The notes: generated from the letters alone by a model not told the origin. A stretch of 33,235 bases of DNA from Acidobacteriaceae bacterium (GCA_030042915.1 JASHYS010000406.1:1-33235); one strand, 5' to 3'. Shown: positions 8,647-17,910, numbered from the stretch's first letter. A program made the numbers and translations.

Positions 8647-8723
8647 AGGCGCGTAGCTCAGTTGGTTAGAGCGCTTCCTTGACACGGAAGAGGTCGTTGG
8701 TTCGAATCCAATCGTGCCTACCA
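8647..8723 (+). tRNA. tRNA-Val (anticodon GAC)
   Basis: A 77-nt cloverleaf. The acceptor stem AGGCGCG pairs with CGTGCCT (one G-U pair), followed by discriminator A and an encoded CCA. The D arm has GTAGCTCAGTTGGTTAGAGC. The anticodon stem CTTCC/GGAAG encloses loop TTGACAC, anticodon GAC, which reads GUC and GUU valine codons. The T arm contains the invariant TTCGAATCC. It stands alone between pirin and the Tat-exported hydrolase. Confidence 0.97.
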
Positions 8724-8847
8724 TTTCCCCTTCAAAATCAAGCCGACGCGAGCGGGTTCTTCTTGGCCTCTGGCGAGAGCCGCCGCCAGCGTATTTTCGA
8801 GCGCGGGTTCACCGTGATGAAATGGCAGCATCACGGGAGGCTCAAGC

Positions 8848-11073
8848 ATGAGCAGCCGTCGCGATTTCATGAAGGGGTCGGCATTGGCCGCAACCGGAGC
8901 GCTTTTGCCCGGAGCCGTTAGCGGGAGCTTGTATGCAAACGGCGAGACGGCTAACCCGGCGCCGCCTGCGAGCGCAGCGGGCGCGTGGTACGACCGGCCG
9001 ATGCGCTGGGCGCAGCTGGCCTTTGTCGAAGACGACCCCGGTAACTACGACCCGAAGTTCTGGCTCGACTACTTCCGCAGCGTTCACGCCGACGGCGCGT
9101 GCCTGAGCGCAGGCGGCGTGGTGGCGTTCTATCCCACTGAGATTCCACTGCAGCAGCGCAGCCCGTGGCTGGGCGATGGCGATGCGTTTGGCGACCTGAT
9201 GGCGGGATGCCGCGCAATGGGCATGAACGTGATCGCCCGGACCGACGCGCACGCCTGCTGGCAAAAGGTTTATGACGCGCACCCCGACTGGATTCGCGTG
9301 GACGCAAGCGGCAAGCCGGTGCGGCATCCTTCCGATCCCCGCTATTGGGAGACTTGCGCACTCGGTCCTTATAACTTCGAATTCATGACGGCTGTGCATG
9401 AAGAGATCATGCGGCGCTACAAGCCCGACGGAATCTTTACGAACCGGTGGGCGGGAAGCGGCATGTGCTATTGCGAGCGCTGCCAAAAGAACTTTCGCGA
9501 AGCGTCGGGGCTGGAACTGCCACGCACAAATAACCCGCAGGATGCAGCGAGGAAGCAATACATCGTCTGGCGCCAGCAGCGGCTGTTCGAGCTGTGGCGC
9601 TTGTGGAATGAGAAGATCCGTGCGATCAATCCCGATGCCAGCTACATTGCCAACGCAGGCGGCGGCGCGCTGAGCGATCTGGACATGAAGACCATTGCCG
9701 AGCTGGCGCCAACCATGGTGGCCGATCGCCAGAGCCGGCACGGGCTTATGCCTCCCTGGACGAATGGCAAGAATGGCAAGGATTATCGCGCCACCATGGG
9801 CGGCAAAGCCATCGCAGCCATCTTCAGCGTGGGCATCGACGACGAGCATCGCTGGAAGGACTCAGTGCAGAATGGCGACGAGATTCGTATGTGGGTTGCC
9901 GATGGGGTGGCGCAGGGACTGCGGCCGTGGTTCGTCAAATTCAATGCCAAGCCCATTGACCCGCGCTGGCTGCCGGTGGTGAAAGAAATCTTTGAGTGGC
10001 ATTATGCCAACGAAGAATATCTACGAAATGTGCGGCCGCTGGCCCGAGTGGGTCTGGTGTACTCGCAACAGAGCGCATGGTTCTACGGCGGAGAGCAGGC
10101 ACGCGAGAAGGTCGAAGAGCCGGGACTGGGATTCTACGAGGCTCTCGTTGAGGCGCGCATCCCGTTCGAGATGGTTCACGACCGTTGCCTCGACGATGAG
10201 CATCTGGCGGCGCTGCGCACGCTCATCCTCCCGAATATTGCCGCCTTATCAGGCGAGCAGTGCCAGCGCTTGCGCGCGTTTGTCGAGCGCGGCGGCGGCT
10301 TGGTTGCCACTTATGAGACATCGCTTTTCGACGAGTGGGGCGTACGGCGGAAGGACTTCGGCCTGGCCTCGCTGTTCGGCGCCTCTTATGCCGGCAGGGT
10401 GGAGGAGAACATGCTGAATTCCTACCTGAGCCTGGAGAAGGACAGCGCGGCCAATTCGGCTCACCCGCTGCTGCGGGGATTCGAAGATGCGGGACGGATC
10501 ATTAACGCGGCGAATCAAGTGGATGTGACGCCGGCCGATGATCGGCGCTTCACACCGCTGCGCATCGTGCCGTCTTACCCCGATCTTCCCATGGAGTCGG
10601 TTTACACGCGGCCCGGCGCCGCGCATCTACCCGCCGTTTACCTCGAGCAGGCTGGGAACGGCCGCGTGGCTTATTTTCCCGGCGACATCGACCGCACCTT
10701 CTGGCAAGTGCTCAGCGTGGATCATGGAAGGCTGCTGCGCAACGCGGTGGAGTGGGCTGCCAATGAAGCGCCTCCCGTGACCGTGGAAGGCAAAGGCGTG
10801 ATCGACGTGGCCCTGTGGGAACAAAAGGACTCGATGACTCTTCACCTGGTGAATCTGACCAATCCCATGATGATGAAGGGACCGGTGCGGGAGATTCTTC
10901 CTGTGGCGGAGCAAAGAATCGCGTTGAAAATCCCGCCGGGACGGCGCGTTGAGCGAGTTCATCTTCTTGTAGCGGGGCGCGACGTCAGCTATCGCACCGA
11001 GCGCGGTACGATTTTCCTTGAGACGCCGCCCATCGAACTGCATGAAGTGGTCGCCGTGGACTTCCTGGCGTGA
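8848..11073 (+). CDS. Tat-exported glycoside hydrolase-like protein (GHL6 / GH42-type)
   Basis: A 741-aa protein beginning with a twin-arginine signal, S-R-R-D-F-M-K at residues 3-9 and then an Ala-rich hydrophobic stretch, so it is exported folded. Residues about 50-400 look like a TIM barrel of the hypothetical glycosyl hydrolase 6 (GHL6) type: AQLAFVEDDPGNYDPKFW, DGIFTNRWAGSG, and a CYCERC cysteine cluster followed by KNF. Residues about 410-640 resemble the beta-galactosidase trimerisation domain (LVYSQQSAWFYGG; FVERGGGLVATYETSLFDEWG). A small beta domain ends the protein. It is likely to act on a plant or microbial polysaccharide in the periplasm, but the substrate cannot be read from the sequence. 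The gene follows tRNA-Val and stands alone. The Shine-Dalgarno (GGGAGG, 8835-8840) supports the start. Confidence 0.85.
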   Translation: MSSRRDFMKGSALAATGALLPGAVSGSLYANGETANPAPPASAAGAWYDRPMRWAQLAFVEDDPGNYDPKFWLDYFRSVHADGACLSAGGVVAFYPTEIPLQQRSPWLGDGDAFGDLMAGCRAMGMNVIARTDAHACWQKVYDAHPDWIRVDASGKPVRHPSDPRYWETCALGPYNFEFMTAVHEEIMRRYKPDGIFTNRWAGSGMCYCERCQKNFREASGLELPRTNNPQDAARKQYIVWRQQRLFELWRLWNEKIRAINPDASYIANAGGGALSDLDMKTIAELAPTMVADRQSRHGLMPPWTNGKNGKDYRATMGGKAIAAIFSVGIDDEHRWKDSVQNGDEIRMWVADGVAQGLRPWFVKFNAKPIDPRWLPVVKEIFEWHYANEEYLRNVRPLARVGLVYSQQSAWFYGGEQAREKVEEPGLGFYEALVEARIPFEMVHDRCLDDEHLAALRTLILPNIAALSGEQCQRLRAFVERGGGLVATYETSLFDEWGVRRKDFGLASLFGASYAGRVEENMLNSYLSLEKDSAANSAHPLLRGFEDAGRIINAANQVDVTPADDRRFTPLRIVPSYPDLPMESVYTRPGAAHLPAVYLEQAGNGRVAYFPGDIDRTFWQVLSVDHGRLLRNAVEWAANEAPPVTVEGKGVIDVALWEQKDSMTLHLVNLTNPMMMKGPVREILPVAEQRIALKIPPGRRVERVHLLVAGRDVSYRTERGTIFLETPPIELHEVVAVDFLA

Positions 11074-11239
11074 CTGGTACGGCCCGCGTTCGCCCCGAGG
11101 TAACCTTTGAAGGCAACGGCAAACCCCTAGACTGTTGTGCCCACACGACTTCGCCTCTGGTATCCTGATTCGTCCACGCGTACGAGTGGCTGGGCCTCCG
11201 AAGGGGGTCTTCGCTCGTCCAATAGGGTTGGAGGAAGCC

Positions 11240-11692
11240 GTGCCGGAACGAAGAGCGCGCAAACATCATCAGGATCGGGTGGCCGAAGCGCTGCGCGAAG
11301 AAATTGGGGCCATGATCGAGGGCGAGCTCTCTGACCCACGCATCGATTTCTGCCATGTGAGCGAAGTGGCGCTGAATCCCGGCGGCAAGTCGGCGCGGGT
11401 TTACGTTGCCATTGACAGTGGGGCCAAGGACATTGCCAAGGCAGAGGCCGAAACGATCTCCGGTCTCGACGCAGCCAAAGGATACATCCGGCACGAGTTG
11501 AAAGAGCGCATGGGCGTGCGGCACGTGCCCGACTTGAGCTTCCTGGCCGACCGCTCAGGCCGTTTTCAGGCGCGCATCGAAGAGCTCATTAGCCGGTCGC
11601 GCAAACCTGCCGCGGCCGAGCGCCGCAATCGAACGCGCCAGGATCCTGTGAACGCGAATTCGCCCCCGAAGCCGGAAGCTCGGCTGAATTGA
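11240..11692 (+). CDS. rbfA: Ribosome-binding factor A (30S maturation)
   Basis: RbfA, 150 aa, binds the 30S subunit near helix 1 of 16S rRNA during late maturation and cold adaptation. The single KH-like domain is seen in HHQDRVAEALREEIGAMIEGELSDPRI, then VSEVALNPGGKSARVYV and VPDLSFLADRSGRFQARIEELI. I chose the GTG at 11240 because GGAGGA at 11230-11235 precedes it and the family starts here; the open frame extends 35 codons upstream without a ribosome site. A basic, low-complexity tail of about 30 residues follows the domain. It is separated from nrnA by only 4 bp. In many bacteria rbfA follows infB; here infB is 8.5 kb away on the other strand. Confidence 0.95.
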   Translation: MPERRARKHHQDRVAEALREEIGAMIEGELSDPRIDFCHVSEVALNPGGKSARVYVAIDSGAKDIAKAEAETISGLDAAKGYIRHELKERMGVRHVPDLSFLADRSGRFQARIEELISRSRKPAAAERRNRTRQDPVNANSPPKPEARLN

Positions 11693-11696
11693 CCGT

Positions 11697-12761
11697 ATGA
11701 ATCGTGAATCGAAAAAATCCGCAGGGAATGGGATGGCGCTGCTCCCGAAGGGCGGCTCGGACCCGAACTCCGGCCACACCCAAGCCGACCCCATTGCGGC
11801 GATTCTTGAAACCTTGCGCCACGGCGATCGATTCCTTGTTTGTTCTCACACGCGGCCCGACGGCGATGCGATCGGCTCGATGTTGGCTTTGGGCACGATC
11901 CTCGAGCAAATCGGGAAGCGCGCCGATCTGATCATGGCCGACCGCGTACCGATACTCTACCGGTGGATGCCAGGCGCCGAGACCATCCGCACGACCACGC
12001 GCGTGGACGGCCCCTACGACGCGGCCATCCTGCTGGAATGCGACGGAGTGGAGCGCACGCGTCTGCGTGGGCTGGAGAAGTTCTCGCTGGTCAATATCGA
12101 CCATCACATCAGCGGCCGGCCCTTTGCCGACCTGAACTGGATCGACCATGATGCGGTGAGCGTTGGCGAGATGGTGTATCGGCTGGGCTGCGTCTCCGGC
12201 GCAGCCCTGACGCCGGAGATGGCAACTTGCCTGTACACAACTGTGCTCACTGATACAGGCGGCTTCTTGTACGGCAATGTGCAGGAGTCCACCTTTGCGC
12301 TGACGCGCGATTTGGTCGAAGCAGGAGCCGACCCCATTGCGATTGCGCAGGAAATCTACTTTTCTGCGCCTGCCTCCAAGCTGCTCATCCTAGGCGCCGC
12401 GCTGCGCAATCTGAAGCGTGAAGGGCGCATCGCCTGGCTGTGGGTGACGCATCAGGACATGATGCGCGCCTGCGCCGCCGAAGAAGATTGCGAAGGTATC
12501 GTAAACATCGCCCTGGGCATAGCAGATATCGAGACCGCGGTTTTTCTGCGCGAACTGCCGGAGGGGCGCGTGCGTGTGAGCCTGCGCAGCAAGGGTAATG
12601 TGAACGTAGCCGAGATCGCCACCCGGCTGGGCGGCGGTGGCCACGAAAACGCGTCGGGCTGCACCGCCGACGGTCCGCTTTCGCGCGCTCTTGAAGAGAT
12701 TCTCGCTCTGCTGCAGGGCGCCTTGGCCAGGAGAAACGGCAGAGTCTCAAAACGCGCTTGA
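11697..12761 (+). CDS. nrnA: DHH-family phosphoesterase, NrnA-like oligoribonuclease / pAp phosphatase
   Basis: A 354-aa bifunctional nanoRNase of the NrnA type, which degrades 2-5 nt RNAs and dephosphorylates pAp. The DHH domain shows the metal motifs SHTRPDGDAIGS at 50-61, the ECDG near 114-117, NIDHH at 133-137 and LTDTGGF at 184-190. The DHHA1 RNA-binding domain ends with GGGGHENASG near residue 315. It sits 4 bp after rbfA, a common pairing in bacteria that lack Orn. The first 30 residues are not conserved-looking, and a start at the internal Met (residue 13) is possible. Confidence 0.93.
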   Translation: MNRESKKSAGNGMALLPKGGSDPNSGHTQADPIAAILETLRHGDRFLVCSHTRPDGDAIGSMLALGTILEQIGKRADLIMADRVPILYRWMPGAETIRTTTRVDGPYDAAILLECDGVERTRLRGLEKFSLVNIDHHISGRPFADLNWIDHDAVSVGEMVYRLGCVSGAALTPEMATCLYTTVLTDTGGFLYGNVQESTFALTRDLVEAGADPIAIAQEIYFSAPASKLLILGAALRNLKREGRIAWLWVTHQDMMRACAAEEDCEGIVNIALGIADIETAVFLRELPEGRVRVSLRSKGNVNVAEIATRLGGGGHENASGCTADGPLSRALEEILALLQGALARRNGRVSKRA

Positions 12762-12942
12762 TGCTCAAGCCGTTGAGAACCCGGAAGAATCTGATAGCCT
12801 TGACGCTGGCGAAATGCTGCAACATCACCGTGCCGGTTGCGGCTTTCAAAGCCTGCCGGGGCGGCTCATCCTCCATCTGTCCTGTGCCAAAATGCGGAGC
12901 CGCCGCTGGATATAGACAAGCTGCTGCGCGCTTCCTTGAGCA

Positions 12943-14748
12943 ATGCAAGAGATAAGAAATCCCGTGGAACCCCAGGGCAGAGATTTTGCCGCAGCCCGCG
13001 GCAGGCGCGTGTTCCGGTGGGCCGCGGCCCGCGAGGCAGCGGTCTTTCTGGTCTTCAGCATTTTCTTCCTGCTCTACGGCCTTACGCCTATTCTGGGCGG
13101 CGACGGTCTTGGCCTGGTGGGCGCCGACGAGCCGCGTTACGCCCAGATTGCGCACGAGATGCTTGTGCGATTCGACTCGGCACACACACTGAAGGACCGC
13201 CTCAGCGCTTGTGTCACACCGTATCTATACGGACGCCCATGGCTTGAGAAGCCTGCCCTTTACTATTGGCGCGCCATGTTTCTGTTTCAGGATTTCGGTG
13301 TTCACGACTGGAGCGCGCGTCTGCCCTCGACCACGTTTGCGTTCATCATGGTGGGGCTCATCTACCTGCACATGCGACGATTCCGTCCGGGCGGACATCT
13401 TGACGCCGCGCTCATCACGGTGGCCTGCGCCGGAATCATCGGGTTCGCCCGCGGAGCTTCTACCGATATGCAGATGGCCGCACCGCTGGCCATCGGGCTT
13501 CTGGGCTGGTATGCATGGTACGAAACCGGCTCGAAGTTCTGGCTTTACGACATCTATTTCTTCACTGGACTGGCAACCCTCGCCAAGGGCCCGGTAGCGC
13601 CTTTGCTCGCGGCGATCATCATTGTTGCATTCGCCTTCCTGCGCAAGGAATGGCACATCCTGCCCCGCTCGCTGTGGTGGCCGGGGGTGGTTCTTTATTT
13701 TGCCATGGTGCTGCCCTGGTTTATCGCCGTGCAGCACCAGAATCCTACCTTCTTCCGCGAGTTCTTTCTCGAACACAACCTGGAACGATTCGCAACCGGC
13801 CGCTACGAACACGAGCAGCCCTTCTGGTACTACCTTGTGGTCTTGCTGCTGGCGCTCATGCCGTGGACGGTGATCGCGGTACGCGCGCTCATCGACGGTA
13901 TCCAGACTTCGGTGGCCGAATGGCGTCTGCGCCGCTCGCGCGAGGGCAAGCCGCTGCCCACACGGCCGGGCGACGCCTTCCCCGAGTTCCTGGTGCTCTG
14001 GTCGCTTATACCGGTCGTGTTCTTTTCCTTTTCGCAATCCAAACTGCCTGGTTACATCCTCCCGTCCATTCCTCCCATCACCATTCTCACCGGCGACTAT
14101 CTGTTCCGCCGCCGGGGTCCGGGTCTGAACTGGTGGCTGTTGTTGGGCCATGCCGCCGTGTGTGGAACGTTGACCATGATCGTGCTGCTCCTGCCCTGGT
14201 TCGTAGTCCATGGTGCAGCCATTCCGCCAGCACACGCGCTTGCCGCAGCCTCGCTGGCAGCGGTGGGAGCGGCCTTATTGATCCTCATTGTCACCAGAGG
14301 GTTCGGCGTGGTGCGGCTTCGACTTGCCACCTGCTGGATTCTGGTTGTGCTCCTGCTCTTCGTTTATGGCGTGGGGCCCTGCTTCGGTATTCCCGGCATC
14401 GCTTCAACCAAGCGCGTGATACACCTTCTCGACCGTTCCTACTCTGCCCGGCCCCTTGCCGACAAGCTGGCAGGCGTGGCGCCCGCCGGCGAAACCGTGG
14501 CCGTATTCCGTGTGCGGCGGGACGTGGAATACGGCCTTGCTTTTTACCGAGATCACGAGGTGGTGAACTACGACGAGAGCGGCGTACCCGACGAGCAGCA
14601 TATTCTGGTGGCGCGCGTCCAGGGCCGCCATGGGGTCGATCTCGACACGCAAGTCGCACTCGAGGAGCTTCTCGAAGGCCGTCAATACGAACAGCTGTTT
14701 GCCTGGCCAGAGCAGGGCCTGGAAGTGTATCTCGTGGGCGGTCGTTAG
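12943..14748 (+). CDS. ArnT/PMT-family membrane glycosyltransferase
   Basis: A 601-aa inner-membrane GT-C enzyme with about 12 hydrophobic segments. Features of ArnT-type lipid A glycosyltransferases are visible: DEPRYAQIAHEM near residue 65 (the catalytic acid loop), GRPWLEKPALYYW near 98, TLAKGPVAPLL near 210, and SKLPGYILPSIPP near 366. A soluble domain of about 130 residues closes the protein. Such enzymes transfer a sugar from undecaprenyl phosphate to an envelope acceptor, often 4-amino-arabinose to lipid A. No arn pathway genes are in the window, so the sugar is unknown. It begins 181 bp after nrnA on the same strand. There is no strong Shine-Dalgarno beyond AAGAGA. Confidence 0.9.
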   Translation: MQEIRNPVEPQGRDFAAARGRRVFRWAAAREAAVFLVFSIFFLLYGLTPILGGDGLGLVGADEPRYAQIAHEMLVRFDSAHTLKDRLSACVTPYLYGRPWLEKPALYYWRAMFLFQDFGVHDWSARLPSTTFAFIMVGLIYLHMRRFRPGGHLDAALITVACAGIIGFARGASTDMQMAAPLAIGLLGWYAWYETGSKFWLYDIYFFTGLATLAKGPVAPLLAAIIIVAFAFLRKEWHILPRSLWWPGVVLYFAMVLPWFIAVQHQNPTFFREFFLEHNLERFATGRYEHEQPFWYYLVVLLLALMPWTVIAVRALIDGIQTSVAEWRLRRSREGKPLPTRPGDAFPEFLVLWSLIPVVFFSFSQSKLPGYILPSIPPITILTGDYLFRRRGPGLNWWLLLGHAAVCGTLTMIVLLLPWFVVHGAAIPPAHALAAASLAAVGAALLILIVTRGFGVVRLRLATCWILVVLLLFVYGVGPCFGIPGIASTKRVIHLLDRSYSARPLADKLAGVAPAGETVAVFRVRRDVEYGLAFYRDHEVVNYDESGVPDEQHILVARVQGRHGVDLDTQVALEELLEGRQYEQLFAWPEQGLEVYLVGGR

Positions 14749-14924
14749 GCTGGATCGCAACTCTCAATCGCGCCTCAACTTGCGGTCTCATGCTCACTCA
14801 TGGCAAAGTGTCGGGGAGAGTTTTTCCCGATGCGGGGTGGAGTGAGGAACCACGTTGACCTATGCCCTGGCTCGCACACGCGTCGGCCTTCAGTCAATTT
14901 AACCGGGTATCCGCAAGAGAAGGC

Positions 14925-15911
14925 ATGGAAACATCGCAAAGTCCCATCGAGATTCTCGATCTACGCCACTTTGGTGCATCGGCGCTGCATCGCTTGCTTG
15001 AGGCCGAGGGCGAATTATGGGGGCAGCGCCTGCATTGGGATTACCAGGCCTCGGCGCGCTTGCTCATGCAATATCTTGATAATCATATGCTGCCTGGTTA
15101 CGCGGTTCTTGAAGGCGGCCAGGTAACCGGGTATGTCTTTTGTGTCTACGAGGAAACGAAGGCAGTGATTGGCGAGGTGTTTGCGCTGCCCGGAACGCGT
15201 GACAGCTCTGACACCGCCCTGGCCATGGAAAACAAGCTGTTGCGGCACCTGTTTGAATTACTGGTCAACTCGCCTCACGTCGATCGCATCGAATCGCAGC
15301 TCTTGTTGCATCCCTCCGGGTCGTATGCCGGGGCTTTCCGCGAATCTGGATTTGAGGTCTTCCGAAGGCTTTTCCTGGTGCAGTCGCTCGAGGGACACTG
15401 GAATCCGCCTCGGCCGGAATTGCCCGGCAACCTGGAACTGCGCCCGTGGCGCGAAACCGATCTGGCCGGTGCGGCGCGGCTGATTTGCGAAGCTTACCGT
15501 GGTCATCCCGACAGCCTCATCAATGATCAGTACCGATCGGCGCACGGCTCCATGCGTTTTCTCAACAATATCGTGCACTACGCAGGTTGTGGCAGCTTTG
15601 CCGCGCAGGCGTCACTTGTGGTTGTGGAACGCGGCAGCCATGAGCTGGTTGCGCTGGTGCTGGGCTCGCGCGTGAGCGGCCGAAGCGGTCATCTGACGCA
15701 GGTCTGCGTCCATCCCTCCTTTCGCCGCCGAGGGCTGGCACGGATGCTGCTGGCGCAGGCCGCCTTCCATTTCATGCGCCTGGGCGCCACTGAGATTTCA
15801 CTCACTGTGACTGAGGCCAATGGCGAGGCCATCGCGCTCTACAAGGACGAAGGCTACGCCTGCACACACAGCTTCGACGCAGCCGTGTGGCGGCGCGACG
15901 CGGCGATCTAA
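14925..15911 (+). CDS. GNAT-family N-acetyltransferase, two-domain
   Basis: A 328-aa protein with an N-terminal GNAT-like half and a canonical C-terminal GNAT domain. The acetyl-CoA motif A is LTQVCVHPSFRRRGLARMLL, with the R-R-x-G-L-A pyrophosphate loop, at about residues 257-276; the closing region is ISLTVTEANGEAIALYKDEGY. The N-terminal half has a degenerate motif (AVIGEVFALPG) and probably does not bind the cofactor. The start at 14925 is preceded by AGAGAAGG; an upstream frame to 14862 lacks a ribosome site. The acceptor cannot be predicted. It lies downstream of the ArnT-like gene with a 176-bp gap in which I see no gene. Confidence 0.85.
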   Translation: METSQSPIEILDLRHFGASALHRLLEAEGELWGQRLHWDYQASARLLMQYLDNHMLPGYAVLEGGQVTGYVFCVYEETKAVIGEVFALPGTRDSSDTALAMENKLLRHLFELLVNSPHVDRIESQLLLHPSGSYAGAFRESGFEVFRRLFLVQSLEGHWNPPRPELPGNLELRPWRETDLAGAARLICEAYRGHPDSLINDQYRSAHGSMRFLNNIVHYAGCGSFAAQASLVVVERGSHELVALVLGSRVSGRSGHLTQVCVHPSFRRRGLARMLLAQAAFHFMRLGATEISLTVTEANGEAIALYKDEGYACTHSFDAAVWRRDAAI

Positions 15912-15932
15912 AGCAGTTTTCCGGCCTCTAAC

Positions 15933-16826
15933 CTAATTCGTTTGCTCACTCGGCAGCGTGGCTCGCGCCACGGGCGCAATGAGGAAAATCCACGCCAACC
16001 CGGCGAGATCGTCGATGCCATAGTGCACTTGCAGCGCGATGGTAGAGAGCGTGATGCCGCAGCAGACGATGACTGCCCCAATTATCAGCCCGCGCGGCAG
16101 CTTGCCACGGCTCAACCACACGACCAGCCAGGGATTTGCCGTGTGGAGGCTGGGAAAACAATCGTAGCGATAGCGGAAATTATCAGCGAGAAACGAATAG
16201 ATCCGAGTGGATTCGAGAAAATCGGGCAATCGCGGACCCAAAAGGCTAAGCGGGCCCGAAACTGGAATCAGCAGGTAGCAGCAGTAGCCGGCATAAAGCG
16301 AGAGGATGAGAGCGCGGCGGACGAGGCGGAACTGCTCCCTGTCGCGTTTGAACATGAACCAGCCCACCGCGAGAAGCGGAGTGAAGGGATAGAGCGCATA
16401 AAAAGCTGACATGATGCGGAGAAAGAGCCCGCTGTCGAGACCCCAGCGGTCGAACCAGAGATAGGGAGTCCGGCCGAAAAGCGCGACATCCGCTGCCATC
16501 ATCCAGTGGTCGAAGGATGGAATGCCGAGCCATGCAGTGATGCCCGAAGCATGGAGAAGTTTAAGGCTCACATAACCCACAACGGCAACGGCAACGGGGC
16601 CGATGTCGCCTCCAATTTGGCGCAAGGATCGGGCGAGTGGACTGACTGGTGCAGCGGCAAGGAGCGCAACGATCAGCACGGCCGTGGACCAGAGAACGAC
16701 GCGTGCGAGCAACGATCCGCCTGACGTGGCAAAAACCGGAGGATCGAGAACCGTAACCACCGCAACCAGAAGCAGAAAAACCCAGGTCAGCAGATCGTCG
16801 AGACGGCGACGAAAGAAATCAAGCAT
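15933..16826 (-). CDS. PAP2-superfamily membrane phosphatase/transferase, Aur1-like
   Basis: A 297-aa integral membrane protein with about six hydrophobic helices. The PAP2_3 (Aur1/Ipt1-like) motifs are present: VSGP at 189-192, CFPSLHT at 223-229 with the catalytic histidine, and HYGIDDLAG at 268-276 with the second histidine and its aspartate. The family removes or transfers phosphate head groups of lipids such as phosphatidic acid or phosphoinositides. The start at 16826 (MLDFFRRR) was chosen because it directly precedes the first helix; the frame stays open to 16973, where it would overlap the phospholipase D-like gene. The ribosome site is poor for either choice. It lies on the same strand, 103 bp downstream of the phospholipase D-like gene. 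Confidence 0.82.
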   Translation of the reverse strand: MLDFFRRRLDDLLTWVFLLLVAVVTVLDPPVFATSGGSLLARVVLWSTAVLIVALLAAAPVSPLARSLRQIGGDIGPVAVAVVGYVSLKLLHASGITAWLGIPSFDHWMMAADVALFGRTPYLWFDRWGLDSGLFLRIMSAFYALYPFTPLLAVGWFMFKRDREQFRLVRRALILSLYAGYCCYLLIPVSGPLSLLGPRLPDFLESTRIYSFLADNFRYRYDCFPSLHTANPWLVVWLSRGKLPRGLIIGAVIVCCGITLSTIALQVHYGIDDLAGLAWIFLIAPVARATLPSEQTN

Positions 16827-16929
16827 TTTGGTTTGCACAGCGGAGTTGCAAACCAGTGTAAGCGGCGGCTGCGCGGAACGGCAAGGGGAAACGCCCTCGA
16901 GAGCTGCATGCGAGCAATTGGCCGCTCGA

Positions 16930-17910
16930 TCAGAACGGAGTTGCGTTCTCGTAATCCTTGGTGATGGCGGCATTCACGCCCGCCATGCAAGCCGCGTCGG
17001 AAAAGATGAGGCCGAGCTCACGGTTTTTGGTCAGCGAATCGGCGGTGAAATTCTCAGAGCCGACAAACAATTTTGCGTTGGCCGTCCCATAATCCGCAAG
17101 AACCGTCTTGGCATGGATGTAATAGCCGGTTGCCGATGTGTAGACCGCAATCCTGGCGCCGGCATTCTTGAGTGCCGTGAGCGTGGTGCTGTATTGGTTT
17201 TCGAGGTTTTCCTGCACGAGCGTTGCTTGAACGCCGCGCTTCAGCGCGGCTTCGACTGCAGACACGAGGGCCTTGTCGTCGAACTCCTCCTGCGAGATGA
17301 GCAGAGACTTGGTAGCGCTGTTGATCAGCCCCAGCAGTGCGCTGCTCGCGTTGGTCGGACTCCACACCAGGTTTTCGCCCGTGGGCGGTGTAATGGCGGC
17401 GTTCTTGAAGTCCGCATCGAAGGTTGTTTCGATGGCGGCCACATCAGAGGCGTTGTTGGTGATCACGGCAAAGTCGCGCGTGGTCGCGTAGGCTGCCGGC
17501 GTAAGATTCAACGTCATGATTGCCGAGGTCGCTGCATCCACGGTGATGGTTTTCTGGTGCGTCACGGCGTATGCCGGGTTTGACCAGTGCACGCCGCATT
17601 TGTTTTTTTCGAGGTCTTCATAGGCGGACGTGTTGGTGGTTTTTTCGTCGCCACTCTGGTCCAGAATCACGCGCACCGTGACACCGGCAGCAGCGGCCTT
17701 GGCCAGCATGCCGGTCACCGTGGTGTCAGTCAACTCGTACATCGTCATGTCGATCGACTTCTTCGCCGAAGCGATCAGGTTGTAAATCGGAGTCAGGCCC
17801 TGATCCGGCTCGGTCACCAGCGTGTAAGTCGCCGCCGTCTTCGACGCAAGGTTCGACGGATGCAGCGATTGCGCTGCATGGAAAGCGTGATCGGCAGTGT
17901 CCGCGTGCAT
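16930..17910 (-). CDS. Phospholipase D-like protein with two HKD motifs
   Basis: A 326-aa PLD-superfamily protein. Both catalytic motifs are complete: H118-Q-K120-x4-D125 and H266-A-K268-x4-D273. The second is followed by the usual GSENFT at 284-289. No signal peptide or transmembrane helix is seen, so it should be cytoplasmic unless exported another way. Members hydrolyse phosphodiesters in phospholipids or nucleic acids, or transfer phosphatidyl groups as cardiolipin synthases do; the short length and absence of membrane helices argue against a typical cardiolipin synthase. AGGGAGA before the ATG supports the start. The PAP2 gene follows on the same strand. A PLD that releases phosphatidic acid plus a PAP2 phosphatase would make a simple lipid-remodelling pair, but this is inference. 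Confidence 0.88.
   Translation of the reverse strand: MHADTADHAFHAAQSLHPSNLASKTAATYTLVTEPDQGLTPIYNLIASAKKSIDMTMYELTDTTVTGMLAKAAAAGVTVRVILDQSGDEKTTNTSAYEDLEKNKCGVHWSNPAYAVTHQKTITVDAATSAIMTLNLTPAAYATTRDFAVITNNASDVAAIETTFDADFKNAAITPPTGENLVWSPTNASSALLGLINSATKSLLISQEEFDDKALVSAVEAALKRGVQATLVQENLENQYSTTLTALKNAGARIAVYTSATGYYIHAKTVLADYGTANAKLFVGSENFTADSLTKNRELGLIFSDAACMAGVNAAITKDYENATPF

Noticed and set aside
8500..8724. 74-codon frame on the - strand across tRNA-Val
   Set aside because: The peptide start (TIGFEPTTSS) is the well-known spurious translation of a reversed tRNA gene.
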